Shown here: positions 44,548-55,346 of the stretch, piece after piece
How the letters are laid out: every line of letters starts with the position of its first letter
How positions within the stretch are numbered: the stretch's first letter is position 1
Source: Orychophragmus violaceus
Taxonomy: Eukaryota; Streptophyta; Magnoliopsida; Brassicales; Brassicaceae
Direction of reading: 5' to 3'
DNA length: 64,000 nt
Assembly: GCA_030180135.1 (NCBI GenBank)
Contig: CM058234.1
Coordinates: 4,712,001 to 4,776,000 of the forward strand
Translations under genes and position numbers: made by a program
Notes under the pieces: model-generated
Database searches by the model: none
Told to the model about the DNA's origin: nothing
Seen by the model: only the letters and a program-made list of their open reading frames with translations

Positions 44548-44767
44548 TTTGAGCCAAAAACGTTACGTTTTAAACAATACACAATCGCGTGAGAAGCTTA
44601 CACAAGCTAACCGCGAACAAAGTATAACTCATGTAACCGTACGTATACGATTCGCGAGTTCAATTCCGTGTAACCGTTAAACGATTCGCAGAAACGTTCC
44701 TTTAACCGAGAACACAAAACGCAATTCACCAAGTCCGGCCAATGTTATGAAACAGAGAACGGACTTG

Positions 44768-44781
44768 TAATTCGAGTTAAG
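44768..44781 (-). other. Putative primer site complementary to the element's own LTR
   Basis: Two bases inside the 5' LTR end the sense strand reads CTTAACTCGAATTA. The same LTR carries the exact complement at 44887-44900 (14 of 14). There is no TGG as required for pairing with a tRNA CCA end. Confidence 0.5.
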
Positions 44782-44783
44782 AC

Positions 44784-45641
44784 TGTAGGACCCGAATTCA
44801 CGGGTTGTATACGAATGGTGAATGAATCGCGGTTTGTGTATACGTTAAGGAAAGACGAACGGAGTCGAGACGATGACGTCTCTTTCCTTAACTCGAATTA
44901 TCACCCGTAGTGTGACGGTTTCTGTGTGATAATCGAATCCCAGGATAAAACCGATATCGAAACGTTTTCGCAACACTCGAAGAACGTTTCCAACGAACGA
45001 AAGTACTACGTATACTCTCGAGAACTTACGTAAAGATGAAGGAGAGATGGAACAATTTGGAACCAGTTTTTGTTTCTCTGTGCGTGAGTCAGTTTGCAGA
45101 GAGCTAAAGCTCTGTTTTTATGGAGCAAAGCAAAGAAGAAGATGAGGACGAAGAGGAGCCGTTGGAGACGCGCAAATCACGGGTTGAGTGGAGACTTTCG
45201 GCTAGGTGGGGACAATGTGTCGAGAGCATATTCTCTCCTTTACAAACCACATAACCGAGCTGGTTTAATTTTAAAATTAAACCACCAATCACCAAACCAA
45301 CAAACCAATTGAATTTGGTTTAACAAAAATTTTCCCAAAAAATAATACATGCGCGGAGGCCCCGAAGGGCCCACGGCACGGCGGCGGTGCGCGCGCGTGT
45401 GGTCTTTGTATCCTCTCTCTCACACTCCATAGTGTAGCCCAAGTTATTGAACAATAACATGAGAGTGTCCATATATATACAAGTGAAACATTTCCCATCT
45501 AAGCAATGTGGGATATTTTAACTTGTTTCCTCATTAAAATGTGATAATGAATATGAGCCCATAGCCCATTACATTTCTCATTCACACACACACATTTTAT
45601 AAAGCCCAAAGCTTTATTAGTTCCAAAAATGTGTTCCAACA
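44784..45641 (-). repeat. 5' LTR of the 38-46 kb copia
   Basis: 858 bp. It matches the 3' LTR except for the missing heptamer/GC-rich block, a short deletion near 45290 and about four to six substitutions. It is followed by the ATATA target duplication at 45642-45646. Confidence 0.93.
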
Positions 45642-45646
45642 ATATA
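45642..45646. repeat. Target-site duplication (ATATA), right
   Basis: Matches 38246-38250. Confidence 0.9.
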
Positions 45647-47247
45647 GTGGACAAATGGAACTACACATAGGTATATATGTATTGTCCGTATACTAATCTG
45701 GATTGGTATCTTTGGTTTTGTAAACTACTTATTTTTTATTGCAGTTTAGCTGTTACCAAAAGAGTTGTATATATATATATATCAACTCCGGAAGTGTTTG
45801 ATGATTTCCGTTTTCAAGTTGTACCTAATCAAGTAAAAAATGCATAACCAGAAGAGTTCGGTTAAAAAGAAGAGGAAGAATACATGTGACGACCGACTTA
45901 ATATATCTATCTTGACATTTTAATATAGACTAGAGAGACATATCATTTGCACCATTTATTATTAATTTGTATTTTCTTTTTAAATTACCAAAACTGATCA
46001 AGATTCATAACTAGTATCATGTACCTGCAGAAATCCGAATGTTTTTATATTTTTAAACAAAACTAATGCAATTTGAATTACACCTCTTTTGTTTTTCCTT
46101 GTCTTCGCCTAAAGACATAATGATGTTTCTTTCTGTAAAAAAATTACTTGTATCTTCATAAAAAAAAATTACTTGTATTTTATTTTTTTCTTAAACGGGA
46201 AACAAAATTCTGTAAAGAATCAGAAGTATAGCGACCAGCAAGCACATGCCCTGCATAAAACACATTATATATGGGAAATATGATTTCAGACATTTAAGGT
46301 AAATTGTGGAATTTAAAAACAAGTAAAAAACAAAAACATTTGATTGTGACCGTTTTTCTTTACGAATGTAATATTACAACCTCTTTTGTTGTTTGGTGAA
46401 GAAGTAATGATGCAACTTCTTTAAGCACGATAATATTTATTTTTTGTTGTCAATTAAAAAAATGATTTTTATACTTAGTATATCGCCGTAATACGTTTCC
46501 AGCAAAGCAAAACAGAACGTTTTAAGCAAAGAAGATGGAGAAAAACTGTATAATGTAATGATAAGAATTCACTTTAAACGCCACAGGCAATGTAAAACAT
46601 AACTTAATAATAGGCTAATATAAGGTCAATTAGTACCAGCATACACTCCAGTTCACAAATAACATGTTTTCTTACCAATTAACAAAGATGAGAAGTAAAT
46701 GAACCTGATTCTGAGTCATAATACAACTATAAATACTCTTGATAACGAGTTCAATAAACCGAAATGAAAAACATTAAACCAATATTATAAACCGGATAAT
46801 ACTCTTCTGATAACTTAGCATTAGGCTAATATAAGGTCAATTATTACCAATATAGACTCCAATTCACAAATACGACATGTTTTTACCAATGACCAAAAAT
46901 GAGCGTAAATGAAAATTTTATCTAGCAAGCAAGAAAATAAAAGATAGTGCAGGGGGTCCAGACGTCCAGTCAAAAGCAAAGTACTAGCACTGTATAGTTT
47001 ATTGCATAAACGTACATAAGTAACGAGGGAATGCAGAAACATCGAGGAATCCAATGTCCTGTGCTTCTTCAGTTCTTCTTCATATACTTTTTCTTTGTGT
47101 AGTTTTATCTTCGTCTTCTGTCATAATTTAATCAAATTAATTTTGCATTATACACTTACAATGGACACTGAAATTAATCTGCACAAATTATAACCACCAG
47201 GATTATTTTTAGTTATTTTTAAAATCACTATTTTATTATAGAAAAAG
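45647..47247. other. AT-rich intergenic DNA with a diverged local duplication
   Basis: No gene recognised. 46609-46700 recurs in diverged form at 46823-46913 (both contain TAGGCTAATATAAGGTCAAT), an old local duplication about 214 bases apart. Confidence 0.6.
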
Positions 47248-48002
47248 AAGGCGACCGGTGGTTTGGTGTCGAGAGTTTTTAGTTTTAGTGTTATTTGGCT
47301 TTTGTTGCGAGTTTGTAGGTGTAGATTGGCTCATTCCTCAACGGTTATAGGATGGGTCCGTTCCTATTCTCCGGTGGTTTGTGGCTTTAGTTGGGATTTT
47401 GTTGTGGCCCTTTGTTCTTTATCCGCGGTGTAGTTTCTTGGGGATGGGGTGGTCTTAGGCTTAGTTGCAGGCTTTGGTTTTGCTATGGCTAGTTTACCTT
47501 TTATGCGTTGAATCTTTAACCGTTTATTCTCCTTTGTGCCGTCTTTAGTTTAGTTGAATAATAAGTCTAGTCCGCTAGTCATTTCGTTTATCGGTTCTAG
47601 TACGGCTAACCTCATGTGGGAATGCATAGATCTCGGTTTAGACTTAGTAGGATTATGACTAGGTGTAGAGGAGTTAGATTCGCGTATCGGGTTCCTTTGT
47701 ATCTTCTAGTTGTAGTTTATGGTTTAGTTCTCTGCGGTGTGCCGGTGCCTGTAGGTCTAAGGAGTGGTGGTTGCCGCTTCTGTCTCTCTCTTCCACCCTA
47801 TTGCCTGTAGGTTGGATTTGGTTCTTTGTGGCTTAGTCTCCGGTTTGTTCCGGCTTGGTTTCTGGTTTGTTCCGGCTTGGTCTCCGGTTTGTTTCGGCTT
47901 TGTCTCCGGTTTGTTCCGGCTTCGTTTTCGACCTTGTATCCGTTTGGTCGTAATATAATAATCCTTTAGATGAAAAAAAAAAAAAAAAAAAAAAGGCGAC
48001 CG
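47248..48002 (+). mobile_element. Poly(A) retroposon, likely 5'-truncated LINE 3' region
   Basis: A GT-rich insert (47258-47992) ends in an A run of about 22 (47973-47994). It is flanked by GGCGACCG on both sides (47250-47257 and 47995-48002, extendable by shared A), a target-site duplication. No protein is encoded. The end TAATATAATAATCC before the poly(A) fits a LINE 3'UTR. It could instead be a processed transcript. Confidence 0.7.
47836..47923 (+). repeat. Four copies of a 22-bp repeat
   Basis: GTCTCCGGTTTGTTCCGGCT-type units of 22 bp, four in a row with one to three changes each, inside the retroposon. Confidence 0.85.
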
Positions 48003-49236
48003 CCGTTGAAAGATTACGCTTAACCGTCGTCGTCTCCACACGTGTGAGGGATTCAAAACGGAGAGGGTATGTCTTGCGTGATTTTACGTGGACCCCATAG
48101 CGCAACAGTACACTATGTCTGTATTTTCTCTTTTTTTTTGTATAGTCATCAATCAGTTCCTAACCGAGTAAAAAAAAAAGTGGAAACTGTAGAACCAAAA
48201 AGCAAAGGAAAAGAAGAAGAAGACAAATAAACAAGAGAGAGAGAGCCACATAACTTTCTCTCACTTCCCCTTCATCAATGTTTTTTTCTTTCTCCTCTCT
48301 CTCTCTCTCTCCATTTCCCAGAAGTAGTGTCTATCTTCTGCTTTTCTAGTCTTCTCTTAATTTCTTTCTTACTTATTGGGTTTTTATTAAAACGAGGAAG
48401 AAGATAGAAGGAACACTCTTCTTACTTATTAAGGATGCAGATTTTCTCGCATGCTTAACCGTTTCTCAGGACGACTGTTCTTCTCATCCATGCTTTTGTC
48501 TAGTTTCTTTTTGAAGATCTAAGGTGTGTATTGTTTAGATCTAAACTGTTTCTTTCTGCATTTTTTTTTGTTCTCCATGGATTTTGAGCATTCTTAGTGG
48601 TGGATTTGTCTTTGTTATCTCAAACTCGCATGGTGTTTTGTTCTTACTTTCATTTTTCCTTTCTCTCTGTCGTTTTCTGGGTTTGGTATCTCTCATTGAA
48701 TCTCGAGGACAAAACAAAAAAACAAAAATTGTAAGAAAAGAGACTTCAGATTTGAAATATTTACTCAAGTAAGAAAATAATTCTTCAGCACAGCGTCATT
48801 GATTTTTGGTTTGTGTTTCCGATGAACAATAAAGTTGTTTTCTCTCGATGAAGTAAATGAACTCAAATACAGTAATTTTTATATTTTGATTCACGATTTT
48901 GTGCCGTTAGATTCTGTCTCGGAGATACTAACGAGGTTGTTTATGATCTAGATAATACTATGCTCTATATTCGAGATTCTTTTATATCCACTTTTTTTTT
49001 TCTCACTTACCTAAAAACACCTTTTTAATTCTTAACTTTCATTTTAATGGTGTGTTTATCTCAGATCTAGTGCTTTCAAGTGGAGTAGAACCTGGAACCC
49101 ATCTCTTCAAAACCCACAAATCTGTAAGTCTCATCATCTTTGTTACTCTTATTAGCTAGTTAGTGTTGAATGTTTAGTAACCAATGATTTTTAGCTGTGT
49201 AGGAACTTTGTTTAGTGTCTTGTCAAGCTAAGCAAG
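48003..49236 (+). promoter_or_regulatory. MCTP3 promoter and 5' leader with introns
   Basis: A CT-rich leader (about 48240-48360) suggests transcription starts near 48200. Candidate leader splice sites are an acceptor TTTATCTCAG before 49066, a donor TCTGTAAGT at about 49121, and an acceptor GCTGTGTAG just before the last leader exon (about 49203). The coding region itself has no intron. The leader structure is predicted by eye. Confidence 0.45.
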
Positions 49237-51561
49237 ATGCAGAGACCACCTCCTGAAGATTTCTCCTTAAAGGAGACAAGACCACATCTCGGTGGTGGAA
49301 AAGTCACTGGAGATAAACTCACCAGCACTTATGACCTTGTTGAGCAAATGCAGTATCTCTACGTTCGTGTCGTCAAAGCCAAGGAGTTACCTGGTAAGGA
49401 CTTGACCGGTAGTTGTGACCCTTACGTTGAGGTTAAGCTCGGAAACTACAAAGGAACCACACGACATTTCGAGAAGAAATCTAATCCTGAATGGAACCAA
49501 GTTTTCGCTTTTTCGAAAGATAGGATTCAAGCTTCTTTTCTTGAAGCTACTGTGAAGGATAAAGATGTTGTGAAAGATGATTTGATTGGTCGGGTTGTGT
49601 TTGATTTGAATGAGGTACCTAAGAGAGTTCCTCCTGACAGTCCCTTGGCGCCTCAATGGTATAGATTGGAGGATTTGAAAGGAGGTAAAGTAAGAGGGGA
49701 GTTGATGTTAGCTGTTTGGTTTGGTACTCAAGCTGATGAAGCTTTCCCTGAAGCTTGGCATTCAGATGCTGCAACAGTTAGTGGTACTGATGCTCTTGCT
49801 AACATACGGTCCAAGGTGTATCTCTCTCCTAAGCTTTGGTACCTAAGGGTTAATGTCATTGAAGCTCAAGATTTGATACCGACTGATAAAGGGAGATATC
49901 CTGAGGTTTATGTGAAAGCTATAGTGGGAAACCAGGCTTTGAGGACTAGAGTATCACAAGGCAGGACTATTAATCCGATGTGGAATGAAGATTTGATGTT
50001 TGTAGCAGCTGAGCCTTTTGAGGAACCTTTGATACTCAGTGTGGAAGACAGAGTTGCTCCAAACAAAGATGAAGTCTTGGGGAGATGTGCGATCCCGTTG
50101 CAGTATTTGGACAGAAGGTTTGATCATAAACCGGTGAACAGCAGGTGGTATAACCTCGAGAAGCATATCATGGTCGATGGAGAGAAGAAGGAGACTAAGT
50201 TTGCTAGCAAGATTCACATGAGGATTTGTTTGGAAGGCGGGTATCATGTTCTTGATGAGTCTACACATTACAGTAGTGATCTTAGACCAACAGCGAAGCA
50301 ACTATGGAAGCCTAACATCGGTGTGTTGGAACTGGGAATACTAAATGCGACTGGTCTGATGCCTATGAAAACTAAAGATGGTCGGGGAACCACAGATGCA
50401 TATTGTGTTGCGAAGTACGGACAGAAATGGATACGAACTCGGACAATCATCGACAGCTTTACTCCGAGGTGGAACGAGCAATACACTTGGGAGGTTTTCG
50501 ATCCATGTACTGTTGTTACTGTTGGAGTCTTTGATAACTGCCATCTCCATGGAGGTGGTGAGAAGAACGGAGGAGCAAAAGATTCAAGAGTTGGGAAGGT
50601 GAGGATCCGTCTCTCTACTCTCGAGACTGATCGAGTCTACACACATTCATACCCGCTTTTGGTTCTACATCCTAATGGAGTCAAGAAAATGGGAGAGATT
50701 CACTTAGCTGTGAGATTCACTTGCTCTTCATTGCTCAACATGATGTATATGTACTCACTACCTCTCTTACCTAAGATGCATTACATCCATCCTTTAACGG
50801 TTAGCCAGCTTGATAACTTGAGGCATCAAGCGACTCAGATTGTGTCAATGAGGCTTACACGAGCCGAGCCACCGTTAAGGAAAGAAGTAGTTGAGTACAT
50901 GCTTGATGTTGGTTCTCACATGTGGAGTATGCGGAGAAGCAAAGCAAATTTTTTTAGGATCATGGGAGTTTTAAGCGGATTGATCGCAGTGGGGAAATGG
51001 TTTGAACAGATCTGCAACTGGAAGAATCCAATTACAACAGTCTTGATCCATCTCTTGTTCATCATCCTTGTCCTCTATCCTGAGCTAATCTTGCCCACCA
51101 TCTTCCTCTACCTCTTCCTCATCGGTGTCTGGTACTACCGTTGGAGACCGAGGCATCCACCACACATGGACACACGTCTCTCTCACGCTGACTCAGCTCA
51201 CCCCGACGAGCTAGATGAAGAGTTCGACACTTTTCCTACTTCCCGACCATCTGACATTGTCCGTATGAGGTATGACAGGTTGAGGAGTATAGCTGGGAGG
51301 ATTCAGACAGTGGTTGGTGATCTTGCAACTCAAGGAGAAAGGCTTCAGTCTTTGCTAAGCTGGCGTGATCCGCGTGCAACAGCTCTGTTTGTCTTGTTCT
51401 GTTTGATTGCTGCTGTTATTCTCTATGTGACACCATTCCAGGTTGTGGCTCTTCTCATTGGAATCTATGTTCTGAGGCATCCGAGGTTTAGATACAGGCT
51501 ACCATCTGTTCCTCTCAATTTCTTCAGGAGGCTTCCTGCAAGAACTGATTGCATGCTCTGA
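49237..51561 (+). CDS. MCTP3: Multiple C2 domain and transmembrane region protein
   Basis: Single coding exon, 774 residues. It starts MQRPPPEDFSLKETRPHLGG. Three C2 domains follow: about 38-150 (YLYVRVVKAKELPGKD, SCDPYVEVKLGNYKG), about 200-310 (LWYLRVNVIEAQDLIP) and about 360-480 (GVLELGILNATGLMPMK, TTDAYCVAKYGQKW). The C-terminal PRT_C region has hydrophobic segments near 605-645 and 715-750. The first and third C2 domains keep several Asp positions for calcium and phospholipid binding. MCTPs tether ER to plasma membrane at plasmodesmata; the MCTP3/MCTP4 pair affects cell-to-cell signalling and shoot meristem traffic. Synteny with SCE1 and OSD1 supports MCTP3 (AT3G57880). No disruption seen. 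Confidence 0.94.
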   Translation: MQRPPPEDFSLKETRPHLGGGKVTGDKLTSTYDLVEQMQYLYVRVVKAKELPGKDLTGSCDPYVEVKLGNYKGTTRHFEKKSNPEWNQVFAFSKDRIQASFLEATVKDKDVVKDDLIGRVVFDLNEVPKRVPPDSPLAPQWYRLEDLKGGKVRGELMLAVWFGTQADEAFPEAWHSDAATVSGTDALANIRSKVYLSPKLWYLRVNVIEAQDLIPTDKGRYPEVYVKAIVGNQALRTRVSQGRTINPMWNEDLMFVAAEPFEEPLILSVEDRVAPNKDEVLGRCAIPLQYLDRRFDHKPVNSRWYNLEKHIMVDGEKKETKFASKIHMRICLEGGYHVLDESTHYSSDLRPTAKQLWKPNIGVLELGILNATGLMPMKTKDGRGTTDAYCVAKYGQKWIRTRTIIDSFTPRWNEQYTWEVFDPCTVVTVGVFDNCHLHGGGEKNGGAKDSRVGKVRIRLSTLETDRVYTHSYPLLVLHPNGVKKMGEIHLAVRFTCSSLLNMMYMYSLPLLPKMHYIHPLTVSQLDNLRHQATQIVSMRLTRAEPPLRKEVVEYMLDVGSHMWSMRRSKANFFRIMGVLSGLIAVGKWFEQICNWKNPITTVLIHLLFIILVLYPELILPTIFLYLFLIGVWYYRWRPRHPPHMDTRLSHADSAHPDELDEEFDTFPTSRPSDIVRMRYDRLRSIAGRIQTVVGDLATQGERLQSLLSWRDPRATALFVLFCLIAAVILYVTPFQVVALLIGIYVLRHPRFRYRLPSVPLNFFRRLPARTDCML

Positions 51562-53383
51562 GCTCAAAGACTCTCGGATCTTCCGTCCCATCTCAAAGGA
51601 AATTTATCCAGACTTGTTAGTTTGTTCTTATTTAAGAAGTCATGATGACTCTTGTTCTTGTTGATGATTATGATGTCGTTTGGTTTTTAACATTATCAAG
51701 ACTTTTTTGTTTGGAATTAGTAAATCAGTATCTGTGTGGCTTTGATGTTCTTGGCTCTAGTTAGTTAATAGTCTTCTCTGTTTATTTTCTTGTTCACATT
51801 TCACGGTCTTAGAAGTTTGGTTGCGGACAAGTTTTAGACATGGTCTTAGACTCTTAGGTAAAAACTTCACAAGAGTCATTGGAAAGAACATACATGCACC
51901 AAATAAAACCGTCATGGGAATATATGTTAACATAATGTTAGCTATGTAACACTAGTAGGCTTGGGAATATTAACCGAAATTTTCGATTTTCGATTTATGT
52001 TCGGTTATGAGTTCGATTCAATTTAGACCATTTAACAAAAATCGGCTATTGGTAAGTTTGTTTGGTAGTTCATTAGTTTGGTTATTTCAAAAAAATTATT
52101 AAACCAAATTATTTTGATTTATACCAAACCAAGGCACTGATTGGCAATTAGACTGTGAAAGCTGTAAAAAATAACTACAGTCTTAAAAGTCAAAAACTAA
52201 CCAGAATTTATAAAGCACACAGTCCTCAAACTCCTAGAAATCCTCCTAAAACACTCACAGTCCTTTTTATTAAATTTTGTTCACGTAAGACAGTTTTTTT
52301 TTTTTTAAAGCTAGCATATTTGGCTTTTATTTTTTTAAGTCACAATCTTAAAAGTAAAGTCCAATTTTTTTACAGTCATTATTTTAAACAGTTTTAAAAG
52401 TAAAAGTGCTAACCAAGCACAGCCCAAACTATGTCTAAAAATTCAAACTAAAATAACCAAATTGTTTAACCGAGTTTAGCTGAAATTTAATTAAGAACCA
52501 AAACTTTCGATTTAATTCGGTAAAATTATTACTAACAGAAAATCGAACCAAACGAATTTTTTGTTTGGTTCAATTTGACTAATTATTATGAAACTGAACT
52601 AACCCGAATATCTAATTATCTGATCCGAATTAACCAAAATAACCGAATTCTCAACAATCAATAAAAAAGTAAAAACAACTAGAAGGGATAGCAAAATAGT
52701 ACTATTATGGGTCACTGTCGCAGCAATCAGTACAGAGGATACAATTAGTTAGAATCATTTTAGACAAAAAAAAAAAAAAGTTTTGAACAATTTGATGGTA
52801 GATTGTTTTTCTACCTATCATTTCATTTCACAAATCAGTTTTGATCATATACCATTCCTTTTTTTTACTACCAACCAAATTGTTTTGAGATGCTGATTCT
52901 TACCCACTCATTAAGATGATAGAAATTAATTGAAGCAAGCTTAGGAATTAAGAACACAAAATGTCAATTGGGCCTAGAATAGGTTATATGGGCCACATGA
53001 TGAATGGGACACGTTACGGCAGAGAGAGAATTTCTAGTAGCTTTTTTTTAAGTTTCATGCGTACGTTTCACGCCACATTATCCATTTGACTTTTTCTTTA
53101 CGCCTTTCTTCATTTTCTATTAATTTTTTTAAATAATATTATTTGACCGGTCAATTTAATTAAAGTAACAGAGGTTAAAACAAAATGACATTTATTCGCC
53201 ATGAAATCTGGACCGTACAATACACCGACTATACTTTAACAAATGGTCAAATCTACAATTTACTTCTTATTGGCCCAGTGCTCTTCTTCCAGTTATATAG
53301 AGAGCTCACATAAGATTTGAGAGCTGTAGAGAGACAAAGAAGACGAGAGGGAGACAGAGTAGAATCATTGACTGTTGAGAGAG
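51562..53383. other. Intergenic region between MCTP3 and SCE1
   Basis: 51562-51900 is probable MCTP3 3'UTR. 51955-52660 is degenerate CCGAA/TTCGGTT-rich repeat DNA with a MITE-like insert. 53290-53383 is the SCE1 core promoter and leader, with TTATATAGAG near 53294. Confidence 0.6.
52131..52427. mobile_element. Possible hAT-like MITE
   Basis: GGCACTGATTGGCAATTAG at one end and GTGCTAACCAAGCACAGCCC at the other are weakly inverted-complementary. The inside repeats ACAGTC/AAAAGT motifs. No clear 8-bp duplication was found, so this is tentative. Confidence 0.35.
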
Positions 53384-54919
53384 ATGGCTAGTGGAATCGC
53401 TCGTGGTCGTTTGGCAGAGGAGAGGAAATCCTGGAGGAAGAATCATCCTCATGTCTGTATTTTCTTCAGTATACGATTTTTGATCCTTGGGTTTTGGGTT
53501 TTCGTTGATGGTCTATTGTCTGTGATTACTGATATGGGTTTCTTCTTGTTGATGGTGAAATTAGGGTTTTGTGGCGAAGCCGGAGACTGGGCTTGATGGG
53601 TCTGTGAATCTAATGGTGTGGCATTGCACTATTCCTGGCAAAGCTGGGGTATGTATAAACAACTATGACAGAGACATGAAATTAGTGTTGATGAGTTGTG
53701 TTATACATCTGCTTGGTTTTTATTTGATTGTCAGCTACTGATTAGTTGTAGAAACAAAACAAATGGTGAAATTAGGTAATCTGAAGTTTATCACTTTCTG
53801 ATGCTTTATGTCTTCAAAGTTCGAACCTTTCCACAAATTTCATCCCTTTATTCTCTGTGATTCATGTTTGTGTCTCTTATATGATTTATTCTTTTGCTTA
53901 CACATAGAACAATGGAAGATATATTTTGTAAATGCGTAGTAGAAAGAGTTGTTTGTATTTACTTGTGATGTTCTGAACTGGTGCATCAAACTGTGTTCTG
54001 AACAGCAAGAACAGGATGATTATCTCTTGTAAATGCGTAGTAGAAGTTGTTGTTTATATTGATTGTCATGTTCTGATCTGGTGCATCAAGCTGTGTTCTT
54101 GAAGGTGTCATTGAATTTGAACTCTGCCTAATGGCTAATCATTCTTTTAGTGACACTATAGACTGATTGCGAAGGTGGATTTCTTCCCATTATTCTTTGT
54201 GAATGTTAGTAGAAAGAGTAACTGTCATCTCACGGTTTATCTTCTTAAAAAGTTTGGTCTTGAAAATGACATTGAATCTGAACTCTGCTGTCTATCTTAC
54301 ATTCGCAATTTAAGATTTGATAGGCTTCTCGATATTGTGTTGGTTAATAAGAGTAATTGCTAGTGTCATTCTTGAACTATTATTACTCATAGTGAATTTA
54401 CTTGACACTATAGACTGATTGGGAAGGTGGATTCTTTCCCTTAACGATGCACTTCAGTGAAGATTATCCGAGCAAGCCTCCCAAATGCAAATTCCCACAA
54501 GGCTTTTTCCACCCTAATGTCTATCCATCAGGAACAGTCTGTCTCTCAATCCTTAATGAGGATTCGGTAAGCATTCTTTCATTGCATGACCAAATCGATC
54601 TTCATCATACTCAAGCTCTCTGTTGTTAATATGGTATGTTGATAGGGATGGAGACCAGCCATCACAGTGAAGCAGATTCTTGTTGGTATTCAGGATTTAC
54701 TTGACACACCTAATCCCGCCGACCCTGCACAGACTGATGGTTACCATCTCTTCATTCAGGTACAATCTCACCAACAATAAACTCAAAACACTCATGATGG
54801 AACCAAATGATTGCGATTTTATATTGATGGGATTCAATTTGATGAATAATATTCAGGATGCAGTCGAGTACAAGAAAAGAGTTAAGCTGCAGTCCAAGCT
54901 GTATCCTCCCATTGTCTGA
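53384..54919 (+). CDS. SCE1: SUMO-conjugating enzyme E2 (Ubc9)
   Basis: Five exons (53384-53452, 53565-53648, 54414-54566, 54646-54759, 54857-54919) join to 483 bases, 160 residues, the normal length. Landmarks are the N-terminal SUMO-binding helix MASGIARGRLAEERKSWRK, HCTIPGKAG, the catalytic stretch HPNVYPSGTVCLSILNED with the active-site Cys near 94, and WRPAITVKQILVGIQDLL. The enzyme takes SUMO from the SAE1/SAE2 E1 and passes it to substrates, alone or with SIZ1/HPY2. Compared with what I recall of A. thaliana SCE1 there are conservative changes after the core (NEDS, FIQDAVEY, YPPIV at the end). Intron 2 is long and internally duplicated, and contains a decoy copy of exon 3. Confidence 0.95.
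53930..54110 (+). repeat. Diverged tandem duplication in SCE1 intron 2
   Basis: AAATGCGTAGTAGAA ... CTGGTGCATCAAACTGTGTTCT near 53931-54003 recurs at about 54030-54100 with substitutions. Confidence 0.75.
54152..54197 (+). pseudogene. Decoy partial copy of SCE1 exon 3
   Basis: GACACTATAGACTGATTG then CGAAGGTGGATT matches the acceptor and first codons of the real exon 3 (54414). Here Trp becomes Cys, one extra base follows, and a stop soon appears. If spliced in, it would truncate the protein before the active-site Cys. Confidence 0.7.
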
Positions 54920-55346
54920 AAACCAAAACTGATGACAAACCTCTGAATCTTTTGTGGTCTTTGTATCGTTGTGATTGTGTTTTAAATGTCTTCGGGTTAT
55001 TACGGCAATAGGTTATCACCAAACTTTACCAACAAAACCAAAATGCAGGACTTATATATATACAAATTCCAGTTATTCAACAACTTAACAAGAAGAAAAA
55101 TCGTCTACAAGAGAAAAATGTCTGAAGGGAAGACTCCAAACATGTGTGAGCTAATCAAAACTATATATTATCATCAGCAGATGATTCCTGATTTATTCTA
55201 TCATCAGAACAATGATTTCTGGAAAGTATCCTATAAGTTCATCAACAAGATGATTGACCCTTCTTCTAAAATCATAAGAACATGATATCAAGCCTAAGAA
55301 ATCATCAGCAGATGATGTACTCACTGATACCTATCTTGTCTTTGGA

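Larger units (their letters stand above)
44098..44783 (-). other. Untranslated leader of the 38-46 kb copia
   Basis: About 690 bases between the 5' LTR and the gag ATG. It is rich in AAACGNT/ACGATT motifs and contains two identical 39-nt hairpins. It is not coding in the element's sense. Confidence 0.75.
38251..45641 (-). mobile_element. Full-length, potentially active copia retrotransposon
   Basis: Element on the minus strand. The 3' LTR is 38251-39229 and the 5' LTR is 44784-45641, with ATATA target duplications on both sides. A polypurine tract (CATGTGGGGGAT read on the minus strand) lies beside the 3' LTR. The Gag-Pol frame is intact. The LTRs differ in length (979 versus 858 bp) mainly because of one GC-rich tandem repeat, with only a handful of substitutions elsewhere. 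The sequence next to the 5' LTR is not the usual methionine tRNA primer site. Confidence 0.95.

Noticed and set aside
47757..48105. Lys/Thr-rich repeated frames (KPETKPEQTGD)
   Set aside because: Translation of the 22-bp repeats in a retroposon, antisense.
53384..54919. SCE1 might be a pseudogene because of intron duplications
   Set aside because: All five exons join to exactly 160 codons with catalytic residues intact.
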